A DNA stretch of 64,000 nt, from positions 61,885,754-61,949,753 of the forward strand of contig NC_061508.1 of the NCBI RefSeq assembly GCF_022539505.1, read 5' to 3'. The position numbers and the translations under genes were made by a program. The DNA comes from Lolium rigidum (Eukaryota > Streptophyta > Magnoliopsida > Poales > Poaceae). The notes below the pieces were generated by a model. The model saw only the letters and a list, made by a program, of their open reading frames with translations. It was not told the origin of the DNA and searched no databases. Each line of letters starts with the position of its first letter. Position 1 is the stretch's first letter. Positions 42,716 through 53,220 of the stretch are shown in pieces.

Positions 42716-44420
42716 CTGCGACGGAACTGACGCAGCCACCGGGCAGGGCGTGGTTGCCACGGGTGCCTGGCGGGCAACGACACTCAAATGACCCCTCCGT
42801 ATTAGTGCATATACCGTGGCAGTTTAGGTGTTCTGACTGCTCACACTCGTTGATATCTGCACAATAAGCGAAGAGAAGCTACCTTCAAAATGCGTGACTT
42901 CGTCAAATCAGATTTAGGGACTGCACCAGCAATCAAACCAAGTCTTCTCTGGTTTTTTTATTTTTCTAGAGGAAAGGCTGGACGACCCAACTTTTTTATT
43001 AGAAAGCTCAACCAAGTGCTTTGCTGTGGAAACTTAGTGCTGTTTGGACATGTAATGTTCTTTGGACACAGCTTTTGACCAAAAAATTGAACAATATTTC
43101 AGTAGATAAGAAGACCATATATAGTTTCGCCATTTTTGAAAGAAAACTCCTCTTTGAATGAATACATATATGATTTCCGAATATCTAATTAACCAGAGCT
43201 TTAATCCTAGCTGAAGTATTGAACGTTTGACTTTAGGGTGCATCTAATTCTTGCAACTGAACTTCTTCTTTAGTTGCAACTCCATTTGCAAATTCAGTGA
43301 AGTAGAACGTGACTAAACTCTAACTTAATTCTCAATCCATTTTAATTCTCAATCCATTGAGGATTAGCGATGGCTTCAATCCATTACCTTCGTTTAAACG
43401 ACAGCTATTAAGCAATAGCTAGAGGGAGCTTCCCTAAAAAAAAAGAGCTAGTGTTTGCTAACCTTGGCATCCGTCGGCGATGTAGGGATTGCCGTGGTAA
43501 CCTTCCCGGCAGTAGCACGTATAGCCTCCTCTTGAACCCTTACGGCAGTGGCTATGGTTGCTCTTGCAGACGCCGCGGGCGGTGTCCCCGGGGCACTCCC
43601 GGGAATCTTCTATCGTAGTGTTGCCATGGCCAAGGACGACGATCTCCCAGTCGAGGCTTACCGGAACATCCATTGACGGGGGGCGCCGGTGTGCTAACTT
43701 TTCCGGTCGGTCGTTGAGGACCCACCGGCTCTGCTCGAACCACCCTCGCTTGGCGATGAACAAGCGCGTGGGCCACTCCCTGTCCGCGCTGTGGTTCCAA
43801 CCGAAGGACGCTACTTCCACGTCGTAGGAGGCGATCCGGACAAGCTTGTTTCCGCCGGCAGCGGCAGCCACCTCGCGGTTGACGACGATAGGCGCCTGGC
43901 AGCAGCCTATGCCGGAGCACAGCACGCTGCTGTCCAGCCTCGACGGCAGGTACTCCAGGGGCCCTTTGCTGTAGTCGCAGAAGGCGGCGCAGCTGCTGAC
44001 GGGGACGCCGCCGTTGATCTTCAGCGTCGCCTGCACGTTGCACCCCGTCAAGATGAGCTCGTTCTCGTTTGACAACGTGTAGGGCCCATCGTCGTCGAGG
44101 CTCCCCAGTGTGCCGTTGCCGGAGCCGGTGTGCATGACGACGGTCACTTCGGGCCACCCTGGGGTGATGTCTTCGACGACTTGGATGGTGCCGTCGCCAA
44201 GGAGCAGCCGCGGTGGGTTGCTTGTGCGGTCGCAGGTGAGGTTAAAGCCTGGCCAGTAGCACCTGGAAGGTCCCATGCCGAATGGGTACGGCACACTCAT
44301 GCTACCGCAGGCGGTTTGACAGTCCGGCAGCCCTATCATGGCCGGAGCTGCTGACCCGCCGGTGGCTGAGATCAGTGCCGCTATGGCTATGGCCGAGAGC
44401 GGGATGGTCATGTGCTCCAT
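42716..44420 (-). CDS. WAK ectodomain exons: signal peptide, GUB_WAK_bind, EGF and EGF-Ca
   Basis: Exon 1 (44420-43463) starts MEHMTIPLSAIAIAALISAT, a signal peptide. It continues with the galacturonan-binding module CQTACGSMSVPYPFGMGPSR...CYWPGFNLTCD, and ends with an EGF-like unit CKSNHSHCRKGSRGGYTCYC. Exon 2 (42856-42716) encodes a calcium-binding EGF module DINECEQSEHLNCHGICTNT...GSFECRCPPG. Both exons end in phase 1, as do the downstream exons at 41447, 41310 and 41223. They could therefore splice to the shared kinase exon, skipping or including the second ectodomain exon. As it stands there is no kinase exon of its own between 42716 and 42323. It may be an intact front half of a composite gene or a truncated tandem duplicate. 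43020-43440 and 42330-42700 are AT-rich introns. Confidence 0.85.
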
Positions 44421-44460
44421 GGCATGGAGCGATCGATTGATCCTATCCTAGAAGCACACA

Positions 44461-44468
44461 CATATATA
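44461..44468 (-). promoter_or_regulatory. TATA box upstream of the WAK ectodomain gene
   Basis: On the minus strand CCTATATATGTG lies about 40 bases before the ATG at 44420, implying a very short 5' leader. 44480-44870 has no other recognisable feature. Confidence 0.45.
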
Positions 44469-44874
44469 GGGAGTATATGTAAAATGTAAAAGCATCCTAA
44501 TAGTATATAGTGCGCACTAACACCAAGGCTAGCAAATTCCGGCCGCCAAACAGGCAGCATCGTTCATATGTCAATGCTTTCCAACTGCTAATCAAGACTA
44601 CCAACGCACAGATTTACATGAAAAACGTGGTCAATGAGTAACCTTAATTAACTACGATGGAGATGCTACACTTTTGGAAACGACTAAATAACTACAGATT
44701 TATATCAAAAACCCTTTCTTCTTGACAAAGAGAGGCACCAAATTTCATTCAGCTCAGTTGCATGATACGGCGTTGATCACAAAGTCCTGATAAACAAAAT
44801 TCTGCAAAATTGAAATAGCAACACAAGATGGACAAGAATGAGCTAAAAAGGAGGCAGCTGACGATGGGTTTGCT

Positions 44875-45360
44875 TAGGCTCGAGTCATCAATGTGCTTAA
44901 CGCAGTCATTTGTAAAGCGGAGAAGGCCAATATCTTTCAGGGTTTATCAAGATGGGGAATCAAGCACCGGCTGTCGATCTATGCCGATGTTGTGGCGATG
45001 TTCATTAAACCAGTTGAAACAGAGTTACCCAATTCTTTTTGGGCTGAAGCATTAAATCATGTTATGTATGTACTAAACATGTTCCCCTCAGTTCCTCTTG
45101 TATGTAATATTCCTTACAGAGTTTGATCAGGGAAGGATGTGTCATACAAGAACTTGAAGGTCTTTGAGTGCAGAGCATTTGTGCACGTCCTGAGGGACGA
45201 GAGATCCAAACTTGATAGCAAGAAAAAATTGTGCATCTATCTCAGTAGTCAAAGTGATGAATTTGAATATAAATAGTGGTATCCAATAAAGAAGAATACC
45301 TTGAGAAGTTGACATGTGGTTTTCATTGAATAATATGTAATGGTTCAAAGTAGAAAACAA
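44875..45360 (+). pseudogene. LINE reverse-transcriptase scrap joined to a copia integrase scrap
   Basis: 44893-45020 encodes FQGLSRWGIKHRLSIYAD and VVAMFIKPVE, matching the RT palm around the YADD box of grass LINEs (second Asp lost). From about 45031 the same open frame becomes PNSFWAEALNHVMYVLN, then, after a stop, SGKDVSYKNLKVFECRAFVH, then RDERSKLD. This is the C-terminal part of a copia integrase/connection region. Two unrelated retroelements are fused, with the frame open across the joint. It is non-functional debris. Confidence 0.75.
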
Positions 45361-45439
45361 AAAATTCTAGCTAGCGTATCCCGATTTCCCATATCTATCT
45401 AAGAGTAATGCTATAATGGAGAAGGTTTCGGAGGCATAC

Positions 45440-46166
45440 CCTTGTGGTAGGATGATGTAGTCGTACTTGTCGCCGACCTCAGGGTCGACTAGAAGTCCTC
45501 TCTCACGACGTCGAGTGACGTAAGTGGAAGCACCTCATGGTTTCTCACACGTATGGTGCTCAACGACGCTCCCGGCTCCGATCGAGCGAAGTTGCGGAAG
45601 TAGATCTTCTGGATTCCGATCGCGTGGAGAGAAAAACTAGAGAGAGATGTCTCTATGTTTATTGTGTATTTTCTTCCCTCCACCTGGCCAATATACATAG
45701 GGGCAAGGGGGACTAGGGGCTAGGGTTGGAAACGTGGGACAAAAGGGGAGGTGGTGGTGGTGTGCCAGCCCCTCTTGCCCCCACCCCCCCCCCCCGACCT
45801 ACCCCCTGGCCCATGGGATGGCCGGCCACCCTTCCCTAATGGGCTCCCCTTCCGGGAGGAGCCCATTTAGGTGTACAGAGCCTTTTTAATTAAATAAATG
45901 ATATTTTAATATATTAATTCATTTCAGTAACATATTAATTAATTGTCGATCATCCGAGACACCTCCTGAACCACTCCGAACATCTTTGGGATACTTCTGG
46001 AACCCTTTCTGGATTTCCTTCAATATTTCTGATGAATCCAAAATTATCTTTATTTTCGATGAACCCTTAAGTGTGTGGCCCTACGGTTCGAGAACAACAC
46101 AGACATGATCGAGATATATCTCCGATCAATGATCACTAGGGTGTTCTCGAGAATAATAATGACCCA
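45440..46166. repeat. LTR-retrotransposon fragment, left part (interrupted by the Helitron)
   Basis: Contains a C run (45786-45797), TTAATTAAATAAATGATATT and a run of CCACTCCGAACATC, GGGATACTTCTGGAACC type phrases common in Triticeae LTRs. It continues after the Helitron at 50603. Joining the two gives ...AATAATGACCCA then TTGATCGTCGTTTGAACC. The element's own ends are not clear. Confidence 0.5.
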
Positions 46167-47990
46167 CTAGATGGGCAGCGCGCTTCGCTGCGCCGGCTGC
46201 CAGGCGTTCCGTGCCTCATGTGTCTCCTCACAAAAAGACTTCGGAAACCTCTTCGAGCAAGCACCATCTTTCATACACGGACATTTCCCGTTCATCCTAC
46301 CACAAGGACCATGCACCATAAACTCATCGACCAAAGCATATGCTAGAGGATCTTCCAACACATCAGGAAACTCAGCTGACACAATGCCATCGATAAGCTG
46401 TGCTGAAGCCTCTCCAATAATCTCATCACTCCGCTGCTGCTGACGATCCAACCAAACCAATATGTGAGCATGAGGCAAACACCTTTTCTGGAACTCAACG
46501 GTATACAGAACTGCAACAAATACCAAACGAAACCAATCAGCAAAGACCATTATATAAAAATTAAAAAAACAATGGAAGACACCAAAAAAAAAACACCTGC
46601 ACGCGTTTTCCCGAACGCCGTTCCATTCTTCACCTCACCATGCAGCTGATCAAGCTTCATCTTAAAGACTCTGGAAACAATATCCGGTCTGTCTGCCGGC
46701 TTCTGACCAGGCTCAGACCTAAGAGCATCCGCAACCTCATCCCATTTAGGATTACAGGTAAAGGTCACAAATAAATCAGGAGCGCCATAAGAACGGCAAA
46801 TAGCCATCGCATCCTGATAATTTTGTGCCATGTACCGCTTAGAACCAACGAAACCAGAAGGCAAAACAACCTTAACACCAACACTCCTGCCACTGGCCGA
46901 CCCCTGTCCCACAACATCAGTAATCCCCTGGTATGTCTCACTACGCAACTTGTCCTGATTTTTAAGGATAAAAGAAAGCCTATTCGATTCAACACATGCA
47001 AAAGCATCAACACATGCCTGCTGAGAAAGCCGTCCACAACAAAGATACGGATTTGCCTGACCCTTCCTATAACAACATCGGTAAGCATAGTATTCCAGCA
47101 TACTAACTTCTGACCTGCCCCCTGCCGAAGCGTCTTCAGGCCCCATATAACTAATACCCAAATGAAAACCCTTGTCGCCATAAGGAAAAAAGCAGAGGAT
47201 ATTGGAGAGACATCAAAGCAGGATGCAAAGGAGATATCCGCTTCAACCGACCATCCTCCAGCTCAACGACAATATCAAACTTACACCTATCAGCATCAAG
47301 ATCACCCACGATAAGAGCCGCTAACTCAGGAGCGGTAGGAGGACTATAAACCCTCGGATCATCCGAAGATGAACCAACAATTCGAAGCCTAAACGGCGCA
47401 CCAGCAAGCTCAACCCGTTCCCGAGAAACGCGGATCATTCTAAACTGTCTGGCCAACGCATTACAACTATCAAGCATAGCAGTAAGAGAAACAACAATGT
47501 CCCGATCAACAACAATGTCCCGATCAGGAGCCGCACCACTACCCCCCTCAACCCCACTTGCACCCTCACCATCAAATACAGCCATTCGATAGTCAATCTC
47601 ATTATCGGTATCATAAATATACAGCTGAGCAAACTTCGGCGATTTATCAGGCGCGGGAACCAGAGAACCAATACGATGCGAAGGAAGGACATTAATACGA
47701 AAAACATAAGGACCCCGCCCCGTATTTATACTATCATCAACCTTCACCCCCAGAGAAGAAAAGGCAAACATGCTATTGTAAGACCTGATCAACCGCATGA
47801 ACTGAGACGACCCAGCTCCATCACCAAACCCAATCAACCGATCAAGAGGAGCCGGCCACTGCCTATACGGTTCCAACCATACCCTACCACTCTTGCAGCA
47901 ACGATTAGTAAACATCTTCCTTTTATGGAACTTACTCAACTGAGTAGCCCGCTCATTATACCAAAAAAAAAAGCCTTGCAATAAGTACAT
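46167..47990 (-). pseudogene. Helitron Rep/helicase gene, N-terminal part only
   Basis: Reading the minus strand: 47990-47151 holds WLEPYRQWPAPLDRLIGFGD, NSMFAFSSLGVKVD and YIYDTDNEIDYRMAVF. A one-base change in a T run near 47190 then shifts into 47161-46550 with GISYMGPEDASAGGRSEVSM, RLSQQACVDAFACVE and DLFVTFTCNPKWDEV (Helitron_like_N). An 86-base GT/AG intron (46596-46511) leads to VEFQKRCLPHAHILVWL, the HUH (HxH) rolling-circle nuclease motif, then GPCGRMNGKCPCMKDGACSK. The catalytic Tyr motif and the whole helicase are missing. The frame ends in the Helitron's terminal hairpin and its stop TAG is the last three bases of the terminal CTAG. Confidence 0.88.
46174..46201 (-). promoter_or_regulatory. 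Helitron 3' terminal hairpin
   Basis: GGCAGC (46174-46179) pairs with GCTGCC (46196-46201), and GCGC repeats inside can extend the stem. It lies 7 bases from the terminal CTAG, the position of the Helitron termination hairpin. Confidence 0.85.
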
Positions 47991-48148
47991 GTATATTCAG
48001 GGCTACCGAGATACAACCTACCACGAAAAGAAGCTGCAAAAAAAACAACGAACACAGTAAAGCAGGCACGAAATAGAAAGCATCCCAAAATAAAAGAAAC
48101 CAAAAACAATTAGTGACAAACAAACCTTTCAAAAAGGCAATATAATCT

Positions 48149-48206
48149 CGAGACATTCTAACTGGGCGACCAGTTTTCGAGACATTCTAACTGGGCGACC
48201 AGTTTT
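48149..48206. repeat. 29-bp tandem duplication in the Helitron
   Basis: CGAGACATTCTAACTGGGCG followed by ACCAGTTTT occurs twice head to tail with period 29. Confidence 0.9.
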
Positions 48207-50220
48207 CAAAACGGGAGGCCGGACACCTAAAATCCATATACAATGCACGCTTAGCAGCCAAATCCAAAACAAAACGAAAAAGGAAACAGGAAAAACATAG
48301 AATTCACCAAAAAGATAAGGCCTCCTCCGAACACGACGCCGCCTTCGGTTCTCATGCGCCATCTCTACGGACAAATACGGGAAAAAAGGATCCCCTACAA
48401 CAAACACCAAACCCTAAGAAACAAAAATGACAAACAAAATGAAAGACCAAAGAATCAAAGAATAATACCAGGAGGGCGGGACGAAGGGACAGTAACAAAA
48501 AAGTGCGGCGAAGGCAAAACCAAAGGAACAAACCCCCGACGCCTACACGGCGAACACCTAGAAACAATACCCGGAGCACCCGAGTTTGCAGAAGATGGAA
48601 CCAACCGCGGAGCCACACGCCGCTCCGTAACACCGTCCAAATCCGCTACGGAGAACACAAACTGAATAAGACAGAGCCAAAAGAAAACAGAAAAAGAACA
48701 GCACACGAAACATACCCCGACGCTTCCTCCCCGACGCCCGCGACCCACCTGCACCGGTGCCCATTGCGTACAGCAAAACAGCTAGCCCAGAGAAACTAAA
48801 AAAAAACACTAACCCACCATCAACCAACCCAAAAAGACATACCTAAATCCAATTCCTCTCCTAACCAACAAAGAGAGGAACAACAAATTCTACAACCACC
48901 ATCTGTAACATGCACTCCGATTACCAACCCACCTTTTTAACTAAACTTACACAACCACATCACCACCCAAATAAATAAGAAGTCAACAACATCATGACCA
49001 GAACCAAAAGCAGCAAACATCGTCTACCCTCGGACACCACCAAACCTGAATGAAATTCAGAACTCTAAAACTACTACCAGAAACATGCACTACAAACCCC
49101 GCCACAAAATCGTAATCACCAGGCCACAACGGAAATTCAGCGAAACGAAACCTATCATTACTATTTTCATAAAACACACATTAGCTAGCAAACCATAACT
49201 GTAGCATCCAGTTCAACCAATTCAACTAAAACACACACCGCATGCACTGTATAGCACTGAAATAGGCTGCAGCTTTAAAAATAACAGACCTAAAATGAGG
49301 ACACGAATCTGAATCTAAACCAGATTCCTACCTCTCCACATAAGCAAGCAAAACCATAATACGAAAAGTAGTATATATATTTTCATAAAAGCACACATTA
49401 GCTAACAGGTCGTAACTGTAGACTTGATTTCAGGCACTTCAACTAAAACGCAGATTAAAATGTAGCAGATGAACAATAAAAACACGAATCTGGCATGCAT
49501 TATATTAAGGGTGGAAATACAGGAAGATCAGCACACAAATCCAACCAAGCCGGTCAACAACTTTATACAAAGAACAACATAGCAAAGAGCGACAGAAATA
49601 TTAATACCGGCGAAATAGTCAGTGCAGACAACCACATCGATACAGATGCCGATTAGAAGTTCATGTTTAATTATCCACTTTAGCAAGTCCTGCAGCAGTT
49701 TACTGAACATGCCAGCGGTCTGGCAAATATGCAAATTTTTCCTATCATCATTACTACCATATGTGATGTTTATTTCAGCTTGCAGGTTTTCTAAAAAGAC
49801 ACATGCATATCGGCAGCAGTAAAGCAGCCTGACACAACAACAAACACTGCCAATAAATTCGGCTATAGGACACGCTCTTACAGGCAAATTCAGGGGCAAC
49901 TTAATCAGGCCTTTCTCACTTCAATGATGACATAAGGTACTACGATTCTACGAATCTCAACTCAGGTACTAAAACGTAGCAGCATGTCAGAGGGGGGAAA
50001 AGATCTCACTACAAAGAAGAGAGAGCAGCAGGCAGTTCCAAAAAAGAAAGAGCAATAACTGAGGAAGAACGAAGGTACGTACCTGAGCCCCGACGGAAAC
50101 CAGCCGGCCGCGCCGGCCGCGCCAGGCGAACGAACACGGGAAGAAGATCACGCCAAAGAAACAGCCCGTCCAGAACTAAATCACGGAAAAAAAACGTGAT
50201 TAACACGAGAGTAGGCAAGA

Positions 50221-50286
50221 TTAGTCAGGGAAAAGAAAAGAAACAGCAGATCCTTAGTCAGGGAAAAGAAAAGAAACAGCAGATCC
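50221..50286. repeat. 33-bp tandem duplication near the Helitron 5' end
   Basis: TTAGTCAGGGAAAAGAAAAG followed by AAACAGCAGATCC occurs twice with period 33 and no mismatch. Confidence 0.92.
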
Positions 50287-50602
50287 GAGAACAAAGGACG
50301 GCCGGAATCAAGACCAGCGAAGAATCGGCCGGAATCCAGACGCAATCTCGCACGCGAAGAGGCAACGAACACACAGTCGGTCAAACCCCACCCCACCGAC
50401 GGAGAAGATAAAGCAGGCCTGAGAAGAACACGCGGCCATCTCAAAAAAAAAGAGAAGAACACGCGGCAACCATGCGCAAAACGGGCCAGGCCCAAATGGA
50501 GGCACATACACCGACACTGGGCCCCACGGCACCGTCCAAACGCTCAGGAAGCTGGGATTGCAACGGCTTTACCTCTTTTTAAGAATGTGTATTCTACAAA
50601 GA

Positions 50603-51035
50603 TTTGATCGTCGTTTGAACCATTACGTCAAGTCCTATTCCCTTTGCTCTTCGATACCTAGTTCGATCTCGTTACCAACAAGGTAATTCAACTCATTCAT
50701 ATGTGATTCCATCCCCATGATCTAGTCATACGTGCAAACCTTAATGGATGTAATCTCACCGAGTGGACCCAGAGTAACTATCTGTCACACGGATGAACAA
50801 ATCACGTATTTGACACATACGCCTCAGCCTATCTCTTTGGAATACCCGAGAACACCTTTATGATCACCCTATCACAGAATGACATTTGATGCAATCAGGG
50901 TAGCTTCCGGTGATGGTGATAGAGATTAGGTATGATCTCACGGTCTAAGGATTTTGGTTTGTATGCTTTCAAAAACATCGTAACATTGAACTTAGTGGCA
51001 TGACCACGTTACGAGAGATACATGCATCCGTGCCT
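50603..51035. repeat. LTR-retrotransposon fragment, right part
   Basis: It continues the block that ends at 46166 and parallels 29930-30270 (ACCTAGTTCGATCTCGTTACC, TGATCTAGTCA, ATGACATTTGATG). The end near 51035 (GCATGACCACGTTACGAG) is ragged. Confidence 0.5.
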
Positions 51036-51679
51036 CGGACTTGGTAGTTTTTAAAAAACAATTAGCAAAATAGGTTACGCCCGTGATAATATTTTTTGAA
51101 AACAATTAGCAAAATAGGTTACGCCGCGATAACATAGCCCCAAATGTGGTAGTTTTACGTAATTTACTCTTCCAAGTGAGATTTTGATTACGAAATCACC
51201 CTCAATATCCAGTGGTAGATTCATGTAGTTACTCATCCAAATTATATTTCTGCATCCCATAATCCCACTTGTAAGGGTTTTGCGGTCCCACTTTCATCAA
51301 TTTGCTATTTTACCATCTCAAGTTCTCATGGTCCCACATGTAAGGGTTTTGCGGTCCCTTTGTCAGCATTTTGGTATTTTATCCATATCCACATCTCATG
51401 GTCCCACATGTAAGGATTTACGGTCCCATTTTTAGCAGTTTGCTACTATACCTATGCTTACGTCTCTTGCTCCACCAGTAAGCGCTTCCCGTTCCCACTG
51501 ATGTAAGTTTATCACCAGAGTAATGGTTAAAAGGCCTTGACTAGATGTAAACACTCCATGTGGGTAAGGCTGGACACGAGCTGGATCGGTCTAGGATCGG
51601 TCCGAGCCGGAATTTAGCTCGCCCATTTTCAGCTCGGCTCGGGCTGGCTCATTGGGCTAGCGAGCTGGAAAAACAAGCT
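51036..51679. repeat. Short tandem and dispersed repeats, no gene
   Basis: AACAATTAGCAAAATAGGTT occurs at 51058 and 51100. A phrase like CATGGTCCCACATGTAAGGG, then TTTTGCGGTCCC recurs three times between 51260 and 51440 at a spacing of about 75-80 bases (the first with ATAATCCCACTTG). 51580-51660 is a GCTCGGCTCGGGCTGG-rich stretch. No coding sequence is seen. Confidence 0.6.
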
Positions 51680-53220
51680 TGATACGTCTCCGACGTATCG
51701 ATAATTTCTTATGTTCTATGCCATATTATTGATGATACCTACATGTTTTATGCACACTTTATGTCATATTCGTGCATTTTCCGGAACTAACCTATTAACA
51801 AGATGCCGAAGTGCCGGCTCTCGTTTTCTGCTGTTTTTGGTTTCGAAATCCTAGTAACGAAATATTCTCGGAATTGGACGAAACAAAGACCCGGGGGCCT
51901 ATTTTTCCACGGAGCTTCCGGAAGACCGAAGAACATACGAAGTGGGGCCACGAGGTGGCGACACCACAAGGCGGCGCGGCACCGGGGGCCCGCGCCGCCC
52001 TATGGTGTGGCCCCCTCGTCGGCCCCCGACTCCGCCCTTCCGCCTACTTAAAGCCTCCGTCGCGAAACCCCCGATGCGAAAAACCACGATACGGAAAACC
52101 TTACCGAGATGCCGCCGCCGCCGATCCCATCTCGGGGGATTCGGAGATCTCCTCCGGCACCCTGCCGGAGAGGGGATTCATCTCCCGGAGGACTCTACAC
52201 CACCATGGTCGCCTCCGGAGTGATGAGTGAGTAGTTCACCCCTGGACTATGGGTCCATAGCAGTAGCTAGATGGTTGTCTTCTCCTCATTGTGCTTCATT
52301 GTTGGATCTTGTGAGCTGCCTAACATGATCAAGATCATCTATCCGTAATACTCTATGTTGTGTTTGTCGGGATCCGATGGATAGAGAATACCATGTCATG
52401 TTAATTATCAAGTTATTACATATGTGTTGTTTATGATCTTGCATGCTCTCCGTTACTAGTAGAGGCTCTGGCCAAGTTTTTACTCTTAACTCCAAGAGGG
52501 AGTATTTATGCTCGATAGTGGGTTCATGCCTGCATTGACACCTGGGGGAGTGACAGAAACCCCTAAGGTTGTGTTGTGCTGTTGCCACTAGGGATAAAAC
52601 ATTGATGCTATGTCCGAGGATGTAGTTGTTGATTACATTACGCACCATACTTAATGCAATTGTCTCGTTGTTAGCAACTTAATACCGGAGGGGTTCGGAT
52701 GATAACCTCGAAGGTGGACTTTTTAGGCATAGATGCAGTTGGATGGCGGTCTATGTACTTTGTCGTAATGCCCAATTAAATCTCACTATACTTATCATGT
52801 CATGTATGTGCATTGTTATGCCCTCTCTATTTGTCAATTGCCCGACCGTAATTTGTTCACCCAACATGCTTTTATCTTATGGGAGAGACACCTCTAGTGA
52901 ACTGTGGACCCCGGTCCATTCTTTAATACTGAAATACAAATCTGCTGCAATACTTGTTTTTACTATTTTCTCTCGCAAACAATCATCTTCCACACAATAC
53001 GGTTAATCCTTTGTTACAGCAAGCCGGTGAGATTGACAACCTCACTCGTTTCGTTGGGGCAAAGTACTTTGGTTGTGTTGTGCGGGTTCCACGTTGGCGC
53101 CGGAATCCCTGGTGTTGCGCCGCACTACACTTCGCCGCCATCAACCTTCAACGTGCTTCTTGGCTCCTACTGGTTCGATAACCTTGGTTTCTTACTGAGG
53201 GAAAACTTGCTGCTGTGTGC
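51680..53220 (+). repeat. 5' LTR of element A, first 1541 bp
   Basis: It starts TGATACGTCTCCGACGTATC, whose two halves GATACGTC and GACGTATC are an inverted repeat around TCC. It is homologous throughout to the LTRs at 53221 and 58337, and to 63506-64000. It is cut at TGTGC (53216-53220) by the sibling element. Confidence 0.93.

Larger units (their letters stand above)
46167..50602 (-). mobile_element. Helitron (4436 bp) with a truncated Rep gene
   Basis: On the minus strand it begins TCTTTGTAGAATACACATTC at 50602 after a host A. It ends with a GC-rich hairpin and CATCTAG at 46167, followed by a host T. TC start, hairpin plus CTAG end and insertion between A and T define a Helitron. The interrupted host LTR sequence is continuous across the site. 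Coding content is a partial Rep (Helitron_like_N plus HUH) gene at 46167-47990. No helicase domain is present, so it is non-autonomous. 48000-50602 is AC-rich with no recognisable gene, and two short tandem repeats. Confidence 0.92.

Noticed and set aside
43552..44157. 201-aa minus-strand ORF in WAK exon 1
   Set aside because: A shadow frame of the WAK ectodomain, which carries the real signature residues.
45781..45797. C-rich run as an i-motif/G-quadruplex regulator
   Set aside because: It sits in decayed LTR debris with no gene nearby. Homopolymer length there is also unreliable.
48354..48827. Multiple ORFs in the AC-rich part of the Helitron
   Set aside because: Lys/Thr/Asn-rich frames on both strands without helicase or RPA motifs. 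I see no captured gene.
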